Source: Bacteroidota bacterium (GTDB lineage: Bacteria > Bacteroidota > Bacteroidia > Bacteroidales > PXBB01). From it: 5,570 nt of DNA. The translations under genes and the position numbers were made by a program. The notes beneath the pieces are model-generated. The model made no database searches and was not told the origin of the DNA. It saw nothing but the letters and a program-made list of their open reading frames with translations. The DNA lies in assembly GCA_022708385.1 (NCBI GenBank), contig JAKIYU010000182.1, positions 1 through 5,570 of the forward strand, written 5' to 3'. Positions within the stretch are counted from its first letter, which is position 1. Each line of letters opens with the position of its first letter. This document shows, one piece after another, positions 1-5,570 of the stretch.

Positions 1-893
1 GGTGTGCCAAGCTCCCATGAAGGATTTGTGCCTCCGGCTGACCAGCCGCCATTACCCGATTCAAAATCTTCTGAATAGGGTAAAGTATTAATGTATTGCT
101 GGTTGGCTATACTAACAGTGATTGTATCATTAGATGTATTTTCATCATTTGAAATAAAAACATAACCTTTAAGTGTGTAAACAGCCGGTATAGAAAGGTC
201 GATAGTATTTTGAAATGTATAAAGCAAAGAGTCGCCTGATGCCAGTGAAGAAGTAATGGTAACAGGAGCAGAAGGATTGCCATTAAGAATGTAGCCAACA
301 TCGTAATTGCTAATAGCTTGTGTACCAAGGTTTTTAATAAGAATTTTAACTGATTCGGCATTTGTCAGACCGCAGTTTGAAATGGGTGATGTGACTTTTG
401 TAACAGCAGCATCAAAGGCATATAATTCAGTAACTTCTATGTCGAAAGCTGTGGTCTGAGCAAATTGCGATACAGAAGATACAGTAATAAAATAGGTTGT
501 TCCTGCGGTAAATCCAACAGTATTTATAACCGGATTCCCAGTCAGACTTGTGCTTTGCGCTACACATCCTGTAGCTATATCCGGACAATCGCTGGTAACA
601 AAAACTGCGGCAGTCATACCCGTGTTACTAAGTTTAATTTTGGCATTGTGACTGTAAAGAGGGGTGTAGGTAAAAACATAATCGTTTCCACTCATGTAAT
701 TAGGAAAACTACCGCTGCAAGGTAAAGAAGCATAGGCGTTGCCCGATGTGGCTGTGCTAAGACCGGTTGCTGTAAATGGCAAACTTAAAATCACATGGGG
801 CGTGTCGCATGTGGAGCCAATTTGTGCATTAGCTTTAAAATTTGAAATTGTAAAAAGAAAGGCTAATAGTGTGAAGAAAATTGTTTTTTTCAT
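1..893 (-). CDS. Secreted multi-domain surface protein (PPC-like, CARDB-like, start of MAM/LamG-like domain), C-terminus cut by window edge
   Basis: The minus-strand frame is open from the ATG at 893 to base 1, giving 297 complete codons with no stop; the rest lies outside the window. An in-frame TAA two codons upstream (897-899) leaves this as the only ATG start. Residues 1-23 form a signal peptide (MKK, hydrophobic core, cleavage after ANA before Gln24), so the protein is exported. Residues about 24-155 look like a pre-peptidase-type beta sandwich (Cys29, Cys59, Cys103, Cys110, then GTTYFITV). Residues about 161-262 resemble a CARDB adhesion-related domain (VKILIKNLG, later NDENTSNDTITVSI). 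From about residue 270, LPYSEDFESGNGGW is the usual opening of a MAM/LamG-like sandwich in Bacteroidota secreted proteins. Such proteins are often T9SS cargo with a C-terminal sorting domain, which cannot be seen here. An enzymatic domain (for example a peptidase) could also lie beyond the edge. The gene starts 22 bases after the DUF1015 gene, so co-transcription is possible. The ORF and export are sure; the domain names are inferred from pattern. Confidence 0.88.
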   Translation of the reverse strand, partial: MKKTIFFTLLAFLFTISNFKANAQIGSTCDTPHVILSLPFTATGLSTATSGNAYASLPCSGSFPNYMSGNDYVFTYTPLYSHNAKIKLSNTGMTAAVFVTSDCPDIATGCVAQSTSLTGNPVINTVGFTAGTTYFITVSSVSQFAQTTAFDIEVTELYAFDAAVTKVTSPISNCGLTNAESVKILIKNLGTQAISNYDVGYILNGNPSAPVTITSSLASGDSLLYTFQNTIDLSIPAVYTLKGYVFISNDENTSNDTITVSIANQQYINTLPYSEDFESGNGGWSAGGTNPSWELGT

Positions 894-915
894 GATTTAT
901 GAATTTTTAATGTTA

Positions 916-2163
916 TTAATCAAGCGTATGGATAACGAGGCCACTTCTTAGTTTAGGTTCAAACCATGTAGTTTTGGGTGGCATTATATTTCCGGTATCT
1001 GCAATGTCGAGCAACTGTTTCATTGAAACAGGATAGAGTGCAAAGGCCACCTTCATTTCACCGCTGTCCACTCTTTTTTTAAGTTCACCGAGACCACGAA
1101 TGCCACCGACAAAATCAATACGTTTATCTGTTCTAAGGTCTTTAATGCCAAGAATCTCATCAAGAACAAGTTTCGACAAAACGGTTACATCAAGCACACC
1201 AATAGGGTCGTTATCGTCGTATGTCCCTTCTCTTGCTGTAAGTGAATACCATTTTCCACAAAGGTACATGCTAAAATTGTGCAGTGCAGCTGGTTTATAA
1301 ATTTCATTCCCTTTATCTTCAATAATGAATGTTTTGTTAAGTTTTTCGAGAAACTGTTCTTGTGTCAGGCCGTTCAGGTCTTTAATAACACGGTTGTAAT
1401 CAATAATTTGCAATTGATTATCAGGAAAATTAACGGCAAGAAAATAATTGTACTCTTCTGTGCCATTGTGATGGGGGTTGTTTTTTCTTTTTTCATTGCC
1501 AACCAGTGCAGCAGCAGCAGTGCGGTGATGCCCGTCAGCCACATAGGTATTGGGTATGGCGTTATACAAAGCCAGCAGTTTATTAATGATGATATCATCT
1601 TCAATTACCCAGAAGTGATGTCCAAAGCCATCAGCTGCTACAAAGTCATATACAGGGGCGTTGTTTTTAACGTAGCCGGCCACGATGTCGTCTATTTCCT
1701 TAACAGCCCTGTAAGTAAAAAATACAGGTTCAATATTGGCATTGTTAATGCGTACATGTTTCATCCTGTCTTCTTCCTTATCCTTACGGGTCAGTTCATG
1801 CTTTTTAATGATATTGTTCATGTAGTCTTCCACGCCTGCACATCCTACCAGTCCGTACTGGGTGCGTCCGTTCATTGTTTGCGCATAGATATATAAACAT
1901 GCCTTACTATCCTGAACAAGCCATCCATTTTCAATAAATTTATGGAAATTCTCTCTGGCTTTCAGGTACACTTTTTCTTCATGTTCGTCTGTTCCTTCAG
2001 GAAAATCAATTTCGGGTTTTGTGATATGAAGCAGTGAATAGGGATTGCCTTCTGCTTCCACTCTTGCTTCTGCTGAATTCAATACATCGTAAGGGCGCGC
2101 CGCAATGTATTTTGCAATGTCTTTGGGAGGTCTGTAACCTTTAAATGCTTTTAGTATGGCCAT
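916..2163 (-). CDS. DUF1015 family protein (conserved, cytosolic, function unproven)
   Basis: This complete 415-residue protein has no signal peptide or membrane segment. I recognise the DUF1015 family from several conserved blocks: GYRPPKDIA and PYDV near residues 9-27, HELTRKDKEEDRMKH at 122-136, DGFGHHFWVI at 178-187, ADGHHRTAAA at 209-218, LDVTVLSKLVLDEILGI at 324-340, DFVGG at 350-354, and MPPKTTWFEPKLRSGLV at 394-410. The length suits a full family member. In many Bacteroidota the family is found near the serine biosynthesis genes serA and serC, but no such gene is visible here. The DGHHR block resembles the signature of ParB/sulfiredoxin-fold proteins, some of which are free-serine kinases; a nucleotide-dependent role in serine metabolism is therefore a plausible inference, not an established function. 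The start is fixed by an in-frame TAA at 2173-2175, with no Shine-Dalgarno sequence before the ATG. No frameshift or missing family block is seen. Confidence 0.95.
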   Translation of the reverse strand: MAILKAFKGYRPPKDIAKYIAARPYDVLNSAEARVEAEGNPYSLLHITKPEIDFPEGTDEHEEKVYLKARENFHKFIENGWLVQDSKACLYIYAQTMNGRTQYGLVGCAGVEDYMNNIIKKHELTRKDKEEDRMKHVRINNANIEPVFFTYRAVKEIDDIVAGYVKNNAPVYDFVAADGFGHHFWVIEDDIIINKLLALYNAIPNTYVADGHHRTAAAALVGNEKRKNNPHHNGTEEYNYFLAVNFPDNQLQIIDYNRVIKDLNGLTQEQFLEKLNKTFIIEDKGNEIYKPAALHNFSMYLCGKWYSLTAREGTYDDNDPIGVLDVTVLSKLVLDEILGIKDLRTDKRIDFVGGIRGLGELKKRVDSGEMKVAFALYPVSMKQLLDIADTGNIMPPKTTWFEPKLRSGLVIHTLD

Positions 2164-2271
2164 CTTTTTATTTTATTTTATTTAGTTAGTTTAAATTCAT
2201 TATATCAAGTATTCCACTTGATTTTATTCTTTGGGGGTAAAATTAAAAAAAGTTTTTAATTAACCCAGTTT

Positions 2272-2279
2272 CAAAAATA
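2272..2279 (-). promoter_or_regulatory. Weak candidate -7 box for the DUF1015 gene
   Basis: Read on the minus strand this is TATTTTTG, an exact match to the Bacteroidota -7 consensus TAnnTTTG, about 108 bases before the ATG at 2163. I find no matching TTG -33 element at 17-23 bases upstream. In DNA this AT-rich a chance match is likely, so this is only a candidate. Confidence 0.25.
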
Positions 2280-2334
2280 ATAAATACTTTTAAAAGAAAG
2301 GAAAGTAACATTTTTTTTTGATTTAAGTAAAAAA

Positions 2335-2342
2335 CAAAATTA
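2335..2342 (-). promoter_or_regulatory. Second weak candidate -7 box for the minus-strand genes
   Basis: Read on the minus strand this is TAATTTTG, which also fits TAnnTTTG. The nearest TTG upstream on that strand (2356-2354) is only 11 bases away, too close for a normal -33 element. It would give a leader of about 165 bases. It is no better supported than the candidate at 2272-2279. Confidence 0.2.
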
Positions 2343-2343
2343 A

Positions 2344-2371
2344 AGGTTAAAGGCAACCTAAAGAGGTTTTT
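2344..2371 (+). repeat. Alternating inverted repeats (two mutually exclusive small hairpins) ending in a T run
   Basis: AGGTT (2344-2348), AACCT (2355-2359) and AGGTT (2364-2368) follow one another. The middle copy can pair with either neighbour, giving a 5-bp stem with a 6-base loop or a 5-bp stem with a 4-base AAAG loop. The second stem runs into TTTTT (2367-2371), which looks like a very weak intrinsic terminator on the plus strand. No plus-strand gene lies upstream to be terminated, and the likely plus promoter is downstream, so a function is unproven and chance is possible. Confidence 0.3.
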
Positions 2372-2405
2372 ACGTCTCTGCTTGCGATGTTTAAAAATAT
2401 TTTTT

Positions 2406-2433
2406 TTTGTTTATAAAAAAAATAATAAATTTG
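2406..2433 (+). promoter_or_regulatory. Bacteroidota-type promoter for the 2473-5570 gene pair
   Basis: TAAATTTG at 2426-2433 matches the -7 consensus TAnnTTTG exactly. TTTG at 2406-2409 could serve as the -33 element, with a 16-base spacer that is slightly shorter than usual. Transcription would begin near 2440 and leave a leader of about 30 bases before the ATG at 2473. The position, orientation and lack of any other start signal make it the best promoter in the window, though AT-rich sequence raises the chance of a false match. Confidence 0.55.
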
Positions 2434-2472
2434 AACTTTAAAATACTTATTTTTACATAATTATATTTTAGC

Positions 2473-2991
2473 ATGACATCTGCCCGGTCATTTTACATTT
2501 TTTTTATAGTTTCCATTTTAAACATATCCTTCGTTTTTTCACAGGCTAATAATACACAGACACTGCTTGGTAAGGAGCAAATCTATGTTGATGTACCACT
2601 TACTAATGTCAAATTTATTCCACCGGCTCATTTTATTTATATGGAGCAGAACAGGGGTTATATGCATGTCGGCACATCATCTTCAGTACAGGTGCTTGAA
2701 GTTAAGGGCACTGCCTATACCATGATTACCTCCGGTTTAACAGCAGATTACTTTAAGTCGCAGGGTGTAAGCCTCGTTGGTTCAGAAGATGTGACGACCA
2801 AAGAAGGTAAAAAAGGGAAGATTTTTACAGTGTCCTTTTTTGTTGAAAATGTTGAATTTGAGAGGCTTATGTTTTTTACCGGAGATTATAACAATACTAT
2901 TTGGATCAATGCAAATTATCCCGTTGCTGTTAAGGAAATGCTGAACCCTGTACTAAAGGAAAGCTTGCTAACAGCGCGGTTTATTCAATAA
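2473..2991 (+). CDS. Small secreted protein, possibly PsbP/DcrB-like fold, function unknown
   Basis: This complete 172-residue protein begins with a hydrophobic signal peptide (residues about 6-23, ending VFS before Gln24). There is no lipobox cysteine, so a soluble periplasmic or secreted product is expected rather than a lipoprotein. The ATG is the first one after an in-frame TAA at 2458-2460; no Shine-Dalgarno sequence precedes it. The mature part has no cysteine. Its layout is a hydrophobic strand near VKFIPPAHFIYM (46-57), a short VQVLEVKG strand (72-79), a segment LTADYFKSQGVSLVG (89-103), a strand after a KEGKKGK turn (110-116), then FTGDYNNTIWINANYP (135-150) and a final helix ending LKESLLTARF. 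This order resembles the small Mog1/PsbP/DcrB-type alpha-beta fold, but that is my reading of the pattern and I do not recognise a named family. It ends 9 bases before the next gene and is probably co-transcribed with it, which suggests a related task at the cell envelope. The ORF is solid; the fold is tentative. Confidence 0.85.
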   Translation: MTSARSFYIFFIVSILNISFVFSQANNTQTLLGKEQIYVDVPLTNVKFIPPAHFIYMEQNRGYMHVGTSSSVQVLEVKGTAYTMITSGLTADYFKSQGVSLVGSEDVTTKEGKKGKIFTVSFFVENVEFERLMFFTGDYNNTIWINANYPVAVKEMLNPVLKESLLTARFIQ

Positions 2992-3000
2992 TAATTAAGG

Positions 3001-5570
3001 ATGAAGAAATATTTATCCCGCATTACTATAACAATCCTTACCTTGTTATTTTTAAAAACAGGTACGGCACAAACATACACGCTTTCCAATTATATCAATT
3101 GGTCAACCCATAACCAGAACATGTGGGGGCCTAATGGCAGCCCGTTTACAATTAATATGAACGTCAATCTTTTTCACGTTGCCTTTGACGAAACACAAAC
3201 CATTGGTGCCATTGAAAATTTTGCCGGAGGGCAATTCGGTGCCGAAGCTACCATACATGCCTGGATGACAATGGGTTCTAATTTTTACATCAATGGCTTT
3301 ACTACCGGCTCTGTTGACCTTGATTATCCTGTCCGCATAGACTTAACATTCCCGAATCCTTATACATTTAACCCCGGGCAATGGGTTACCATCAACTCGT
3401 GGTACGATGTGCTTCCAGGTTGGGATTTGTCAACGCATTTTCCTACAGCCGGTGTCATGGGCCTCGATTTTTATTTCGGCGCCGGCCTCAACATTGATGT
3501 GGAAGTATGTGTTTACAGTTGCATGAATTTTAACCTGATTGATGTTTCCGTTCCTGTTGACACTATTCATATCTTTTATCTGAACAGCTTTACGGGGCAG
3601 GCTACTTACCCCTGTTTTCAAAATGGCCAGTTGCAGTTTTGTAATGGTACTTTCCCGATTACTTTCAATAACCTCTTTGGAATCGGGCTTAGTGGATGGG
3701 TTACTAAACCGTACGTCATCACACAGGACTGGCTTGACCCTGCTACCAAGTGTTTGCATGCCGATGGCGACAGCAACTATCTACACCTTGACCTTGACCT
3801 GGTGCAGTTTCTATATGCCATAGCGGGCATAATACCGCCGCCGCAGGGGCCGGCCATACAACAGTTCCTGAGCTATCTCAATGGTACCATTGATATTGGG
3901 TATGGTGTTCTGATACAGTACAACCTGTTTACAGCACACCTGCTTCTCGATTTTAACCTGGTGCAGAATTTCTCATTTTGTCCCGATGTATGGGCTCACC
4001 TTACATTTCCCACGGCAGTCAATTACACAGTTACAGACCCGGCCAACAATAATGCCCAAATAGATTCCGGTTATGCCGACTCCATTACCTTTGCTGTTGA
4101 CTATGACCTTAACTTCCAGTATCCCTGTTATGGTTATCCCGATTGGGATATAGGCATTGCACATTCAATTACAAGCGGCTTTCGCAATCATACCTGGGAT
4201 AGTATAGCATTTACGTTTACACTTACAGCTTTTGAATTCTGGATAACCCTGCCCATTGCCAATATGCCCAATGTAGTAATTCCTCCCGCATGTGTAGATG
4301 TACCCTATATCTGTCCTACACCCAACGACCCCAATGCCATCTGCTATAACCAGATATGCTCCCAGGCTATAAGTACGCCCAGTTTTAACAGCATCCTGTC
4401 AACAATTCATATTGGCCCGCTTATCAATTTAAGCATTCCTTTCGGATATCTGCCTTTTACCTGGTTTGATGAAACGTGGAATATAGCAGGGCTGCAGGAC
4501 ACCGTTGTACCGGGAACTACCTTATACCCCAATCCTGAAATGACCTCAAACCTTGTGGGGAACAATATTCAATGTTTTGGAGACAGCAGTTATCTTGTGG
4601 TCAGTGTGCAGAATGGCACACCACCTTATACTTATACATGGTCAACCGGCGATACTACCGTTACACCTGCGCAGGCCGACAGCATCCTGGTGGCCCAGGG
4701 CCAATATTCTGTCACAGTATCCGATTCCAGTGGCTGTACCCAAACGCATCAGATTACCATCAATGTGCTTAATCCCGAAATATTTGTTGACCTCACAGCC
4801 GTGCATGTATTGTGTCATGGCGATAGCACAGGCTCTGCAACAGTAGTGGCCTCAGGAGGGACTCCAGGTTATACCTATCAGTGGATACCTTACGGGGGCA
4901 ACGGCACTACCGCTTCGAACCTCATTGCAGGCTGGTACACTGTTGTTGTAACCGATGCTGTCAACTGCACTAAAACAGACTCTATTGAAATTGATGAGCC
5001 CGACTCGGCATTTGTCATGACTATCGATAGCGTGGAACATGTCCTGTGTTATGGCTATAATAATGCTAATATCAATATTTCTGTCACGGGTGGCACTCCG
5101 CCCTATTCTTACCAATGGTCCAATGGCGCCACTTCTCAGGATATTATGGGCCTTGTTGCAGGCGCTTATAGCGTCACCATTACCGATGACCACGATTGCA
5201 AACTTTACGATACCATTGATATTGTGCAGCCCGATTCCATGATTATTCACATCAATAACACAAGTATTTGTTACGGGCAAACAATCACGTTGCAGATTGA
5301 CTCAACTACAGGGGGCACTCAACCCTATACACATTTGTGGAGCACGGGCGATACCACTACCAGTATCACGGTAAATCCTCTGGTTACTACCATGTACACG
5401 ATTCAGGCAACGGATATTAACGGTTGCACCAGCCAGGTAACACCTATTATATTATATGTAACCGAACCTCTTCAAATGAATTTACTCCCAAGTGCTGATT
5501 CAATTTGCATTGGTGATTCTCTTGTTATAAGTGCAAACATCACGGGTGGTGGAAATATTACCTACATTGT
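3001..5570 (+). CDS. Giant secreted SprB-repeat protein, probable T9SS surface adhesin, C-terminus cut by window edge
   Basis: The frame is open from ATG 3001 to the window end: 856 codons with no stop. An in-frame TAA at 2992-2994 fixes the start. Residues 1-23 are a signal peptide (MKKYLSR, hydrophobic core, cleavage after GTA before Gln24). Residues about 24-520 are a beta-rich region I do not recognise, with alternating strands such as SVDLDYPVRIDLTFP and SITFAVDYDLNFQYP. It has 11 cysteines, four of them clustered at 431, 438, 448 and 453. From residue 521 onward come repeats of about 75-80 residues with SprB-type signatures (C-x-G-x(3) start, GGTPPYSYQW, AGAYSVTITD). SprB is a mobile adhesin of gliding Flavobacterium, and related repeats are common in large T9SS-exported proteins. 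The visible mature chain has 66 Asp/Glu but only 6 Lys/Arg (residues 103, 236, 250, 396, 658, 734), so it is very acidic. A surface adhesin or matrix role is inferred; the expected C-terminal sorting or gliding-associated domain is out of view. It probably shares an operon with the 172-residue gene upstream. Confidence 0.93.
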   Translation, partial: MKKYLSRITITILTLLFLKTGTAQTYTLSNYINWSTHNQNMWGPNGSPFTINMNVNLFHVAFDETQTIGAIENFAGGQFGAEATIHAWMTMGSNFYINGFTTGSVDLDYPVRIDLTFPNPYTFNPGQWVTINSWYDVLPGWDLSTHFPTAGVMGLDFYFGAGLNIDVEVCVYSCMNFNLIDVSVPVDTIHIFYLNSFTGQATYPCFQNGQLQFCNGTFPITFNNLFGIGLSGWVTKPYVITQDWLDPATKCLHADGDSNYLHLDLDLVQFLYAIAGIIPPPQGPAIQQFLSYLNGTIDIGYGVLIQYNLFTAHLLLDFNLVQNFSFCPDVWAHLTFPTAVNYTVTDPANNNAQIDSGYADSITFAVDYDLNFQYPCYGYPDWDIGIAHSITSGFRNHTWDSIAFTFTLTAFEFWITLPIANMPNVVIPPACVDVPYICPTPNDPNAICYNQICSQAISTPSFNSILSTIHIGPLINLSIPFGYLPFTWFDETWNIAGLQDTVVPGTTLYPNPEMTSNLVGNNIQCFGDSSYLVVSVQNGTPPYTYTWSTGDTTVTPAQADSILVAQGQYSVTVSDSSGCTQTHQITINVLNPEIFVDLTAVHVLCHGDSTGSATVVASGGTPGYTYQWIPYGGNGTTASNLIAGWYTVVVTDAVNCTKTDSIEIDEPDSAFVMTIDSVEHVLCYGYNNANINISVTGGTPPYSYQWSNGATSQDIMGLVAGAYSVTITDDHDCKLYDTIDIVQPDSMIIHINNTSICYGQTITLQIDSTTGGTQPYTHLWSTGDTTTSITVNPLVTTMYTIQATDINGCTSQVTPIILYVTEPLQMNLLPSADSICIGDSLVISANITGGGNITYI
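4561..5570 (+). repeat. Tandem SprB / Ig-PKD-like protein repeats (four complete, fifth cut)
   Basis: The repeats lie within the large secreted protein. They begin at about residue 521 (4561), 601 (4801), 681 (5041), 755 (5263) and 834 (5500); the last is cut by the window end. Each complete repeat has a cysteine near its start and another near its end: 525/579, 605/656, 683/733 and 757/809, so an internal disulfide in each is likely. Shared blocks are GTPPYTYTW, GGTPGYTYQW, GGTPPYSYQW and GGTQPYTHLW in the middle, and YSVTVSDSSGC, YTVVVTDAVNC, YSVTITDDHDC and YTIQATDINGC at the end. The first three are SprB-like; the fourth and fifth (ICYGQTITL, ICIGDSLVI) look closer to Ig/PKD-type repeats. 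The underlying DNA differs at many synonymous positions, so the array is old rather than recently duplicated. Confidence 0.85.

Larger units (their letters stand above)
2164..2472. other. Divergent AT-rich intergenic region
   Basis: These 309 bases lie between two divergent starts and must hold promoters for both directions. The region is much richer in A and T than the genes, with several T and A runs (for example 2311-2319 and 2401-2408). I find no credible ORF, tRNA or ribosomal RNA in it. It contains one good plus-strand promoter candidate, two weak minus-strand -7 box matches and one small set of alternating inverted repeats, each listed separately. The remainder shows nothing I can assign. 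Confidence 0.8.

Noticed and set aside
465..951. Plus-strand open frames of 86 and 70 codons
   Set aside because: Both overlap the minus-strand secreted protein that starts at 893, which has a clear signal peptide and domain patterns.
1507..1522. Short GCA/CAG run as a possible microsatellite
   Set aside because: It encodes the alanine run following the DGHHR motif in the DUF1015 protein and is only a few units long.
1279..1896. Plus-strand open frame of 205 codons
   Set aside because: It lies wholly antisense to the well-conserved DUF1015 gene and has a composition unlike a real protein; it is a shadow of that gene.
2311..2320. T run as an intrinsic terminator
   Set aside because: No stable GC-rich stem precedes it, and no plus-strand gene upstream would need a terminator; similar T and A runs occur throughout this spacer.
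2997..3000. AAGG as a Shine-Dalgarno site for the 3001 gene
   Set aside because: It directly abuts the ATG with no spacer, so it cannot act as a normal ribosome binding site; the other genes also lack one.
3430..3759. Minus-strand open frame of 109 codons
   Set aside because: It is antisense to the large secreted protein, whose frame is continuous and shows signal peptide and repeats; no family pattern is visible in the antisense product.
4553..4846. Overlapping plus-strand frames of 97 and 66 codons
   Set aside because: They are out-of-frame readings of the first SprB repeats in the large protein.
4852..5280. Minus-strand open frame of 142 codons
   Set aside because: It is antisense to the SprB repeats. 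The repeated codon pattern of the real gene keeps this frame open by chance.
4561..5570. Possible CRISPR-like or recent DNA tandem repeat
   Set aside because: The periodicity is at the protein level only. Nucleotide sequences of the units differ widely and unit lengths vary, so it is neither a CRISPR array nor a recent duplication.

Overview
The window looks like chromosomal DNA from a Bacteroidota (Bacteroidetes) bacterium, most likely a free-living or environmental lineage with large surface proteins. The grounds are: an exact match to the Bacteroidota -7 promoter box TAnnTTTG upstream of one gene; no usable Shine-Dalgarno sequence before any of the four starts; very AT-rich intergenic DNA around moderate-GC genes; a DUF1015 protein of the Bacteroidota length; and two large secreted multi-domain proteins built from SprB repeats, CARDB-like and MAM/LamG-like modules. 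These modules are typical of cargo of the type IX secretion system (T9SS). The species cannot be named from this sequence.

There are four genes in two divergent pairs. On the minus strand, a complete cytosolic DUF1015 gene (916-2163) is followed after 22 bases by the start of a secreted multi-domain protein (893 down to base 1), which leaves the window at its left edge. A 309-base AT-rich divergent intergenic region (2164-2472) separates this pair from the plus-strand pair. The plus-strand pair is a small secreted protein of 172 aa (2473-2991) and, 9 bases later, a very large secreted protein (3001 to beyond 5570). The two large ORFs run off the window ends, yet they are the dominant genes at each side.

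The plus-strand pair is probably one operon read from the TAnnTTTG promoter at about 2406-2433. Its large member has a signal peptide, about 500 residues of beta-rich sequence I do not recognise, and at least four and a half repeats of about 75-80 residues. The repeats are of the SprB / Ig-PKD-like type, and each complete one carries a pair of cysteines 50-54 residues apart. The mature part visible here has only 6 Lys/Arg in 833 residues against 66 Asp/Glu, an extreme bias. The missing C-terminus is where a T9SS sorting domain would be expected.

I see no CRISPR array, RNA gene, insertion sequence or phage gene, and no clear defence or biosynthetic system. The parts most worth following up are the unrecognised N-terminal region of the large protein and its basic-residue depletion, its pairing with the small secreted protein, and the DGHHR motif of the DUF1015 protein.
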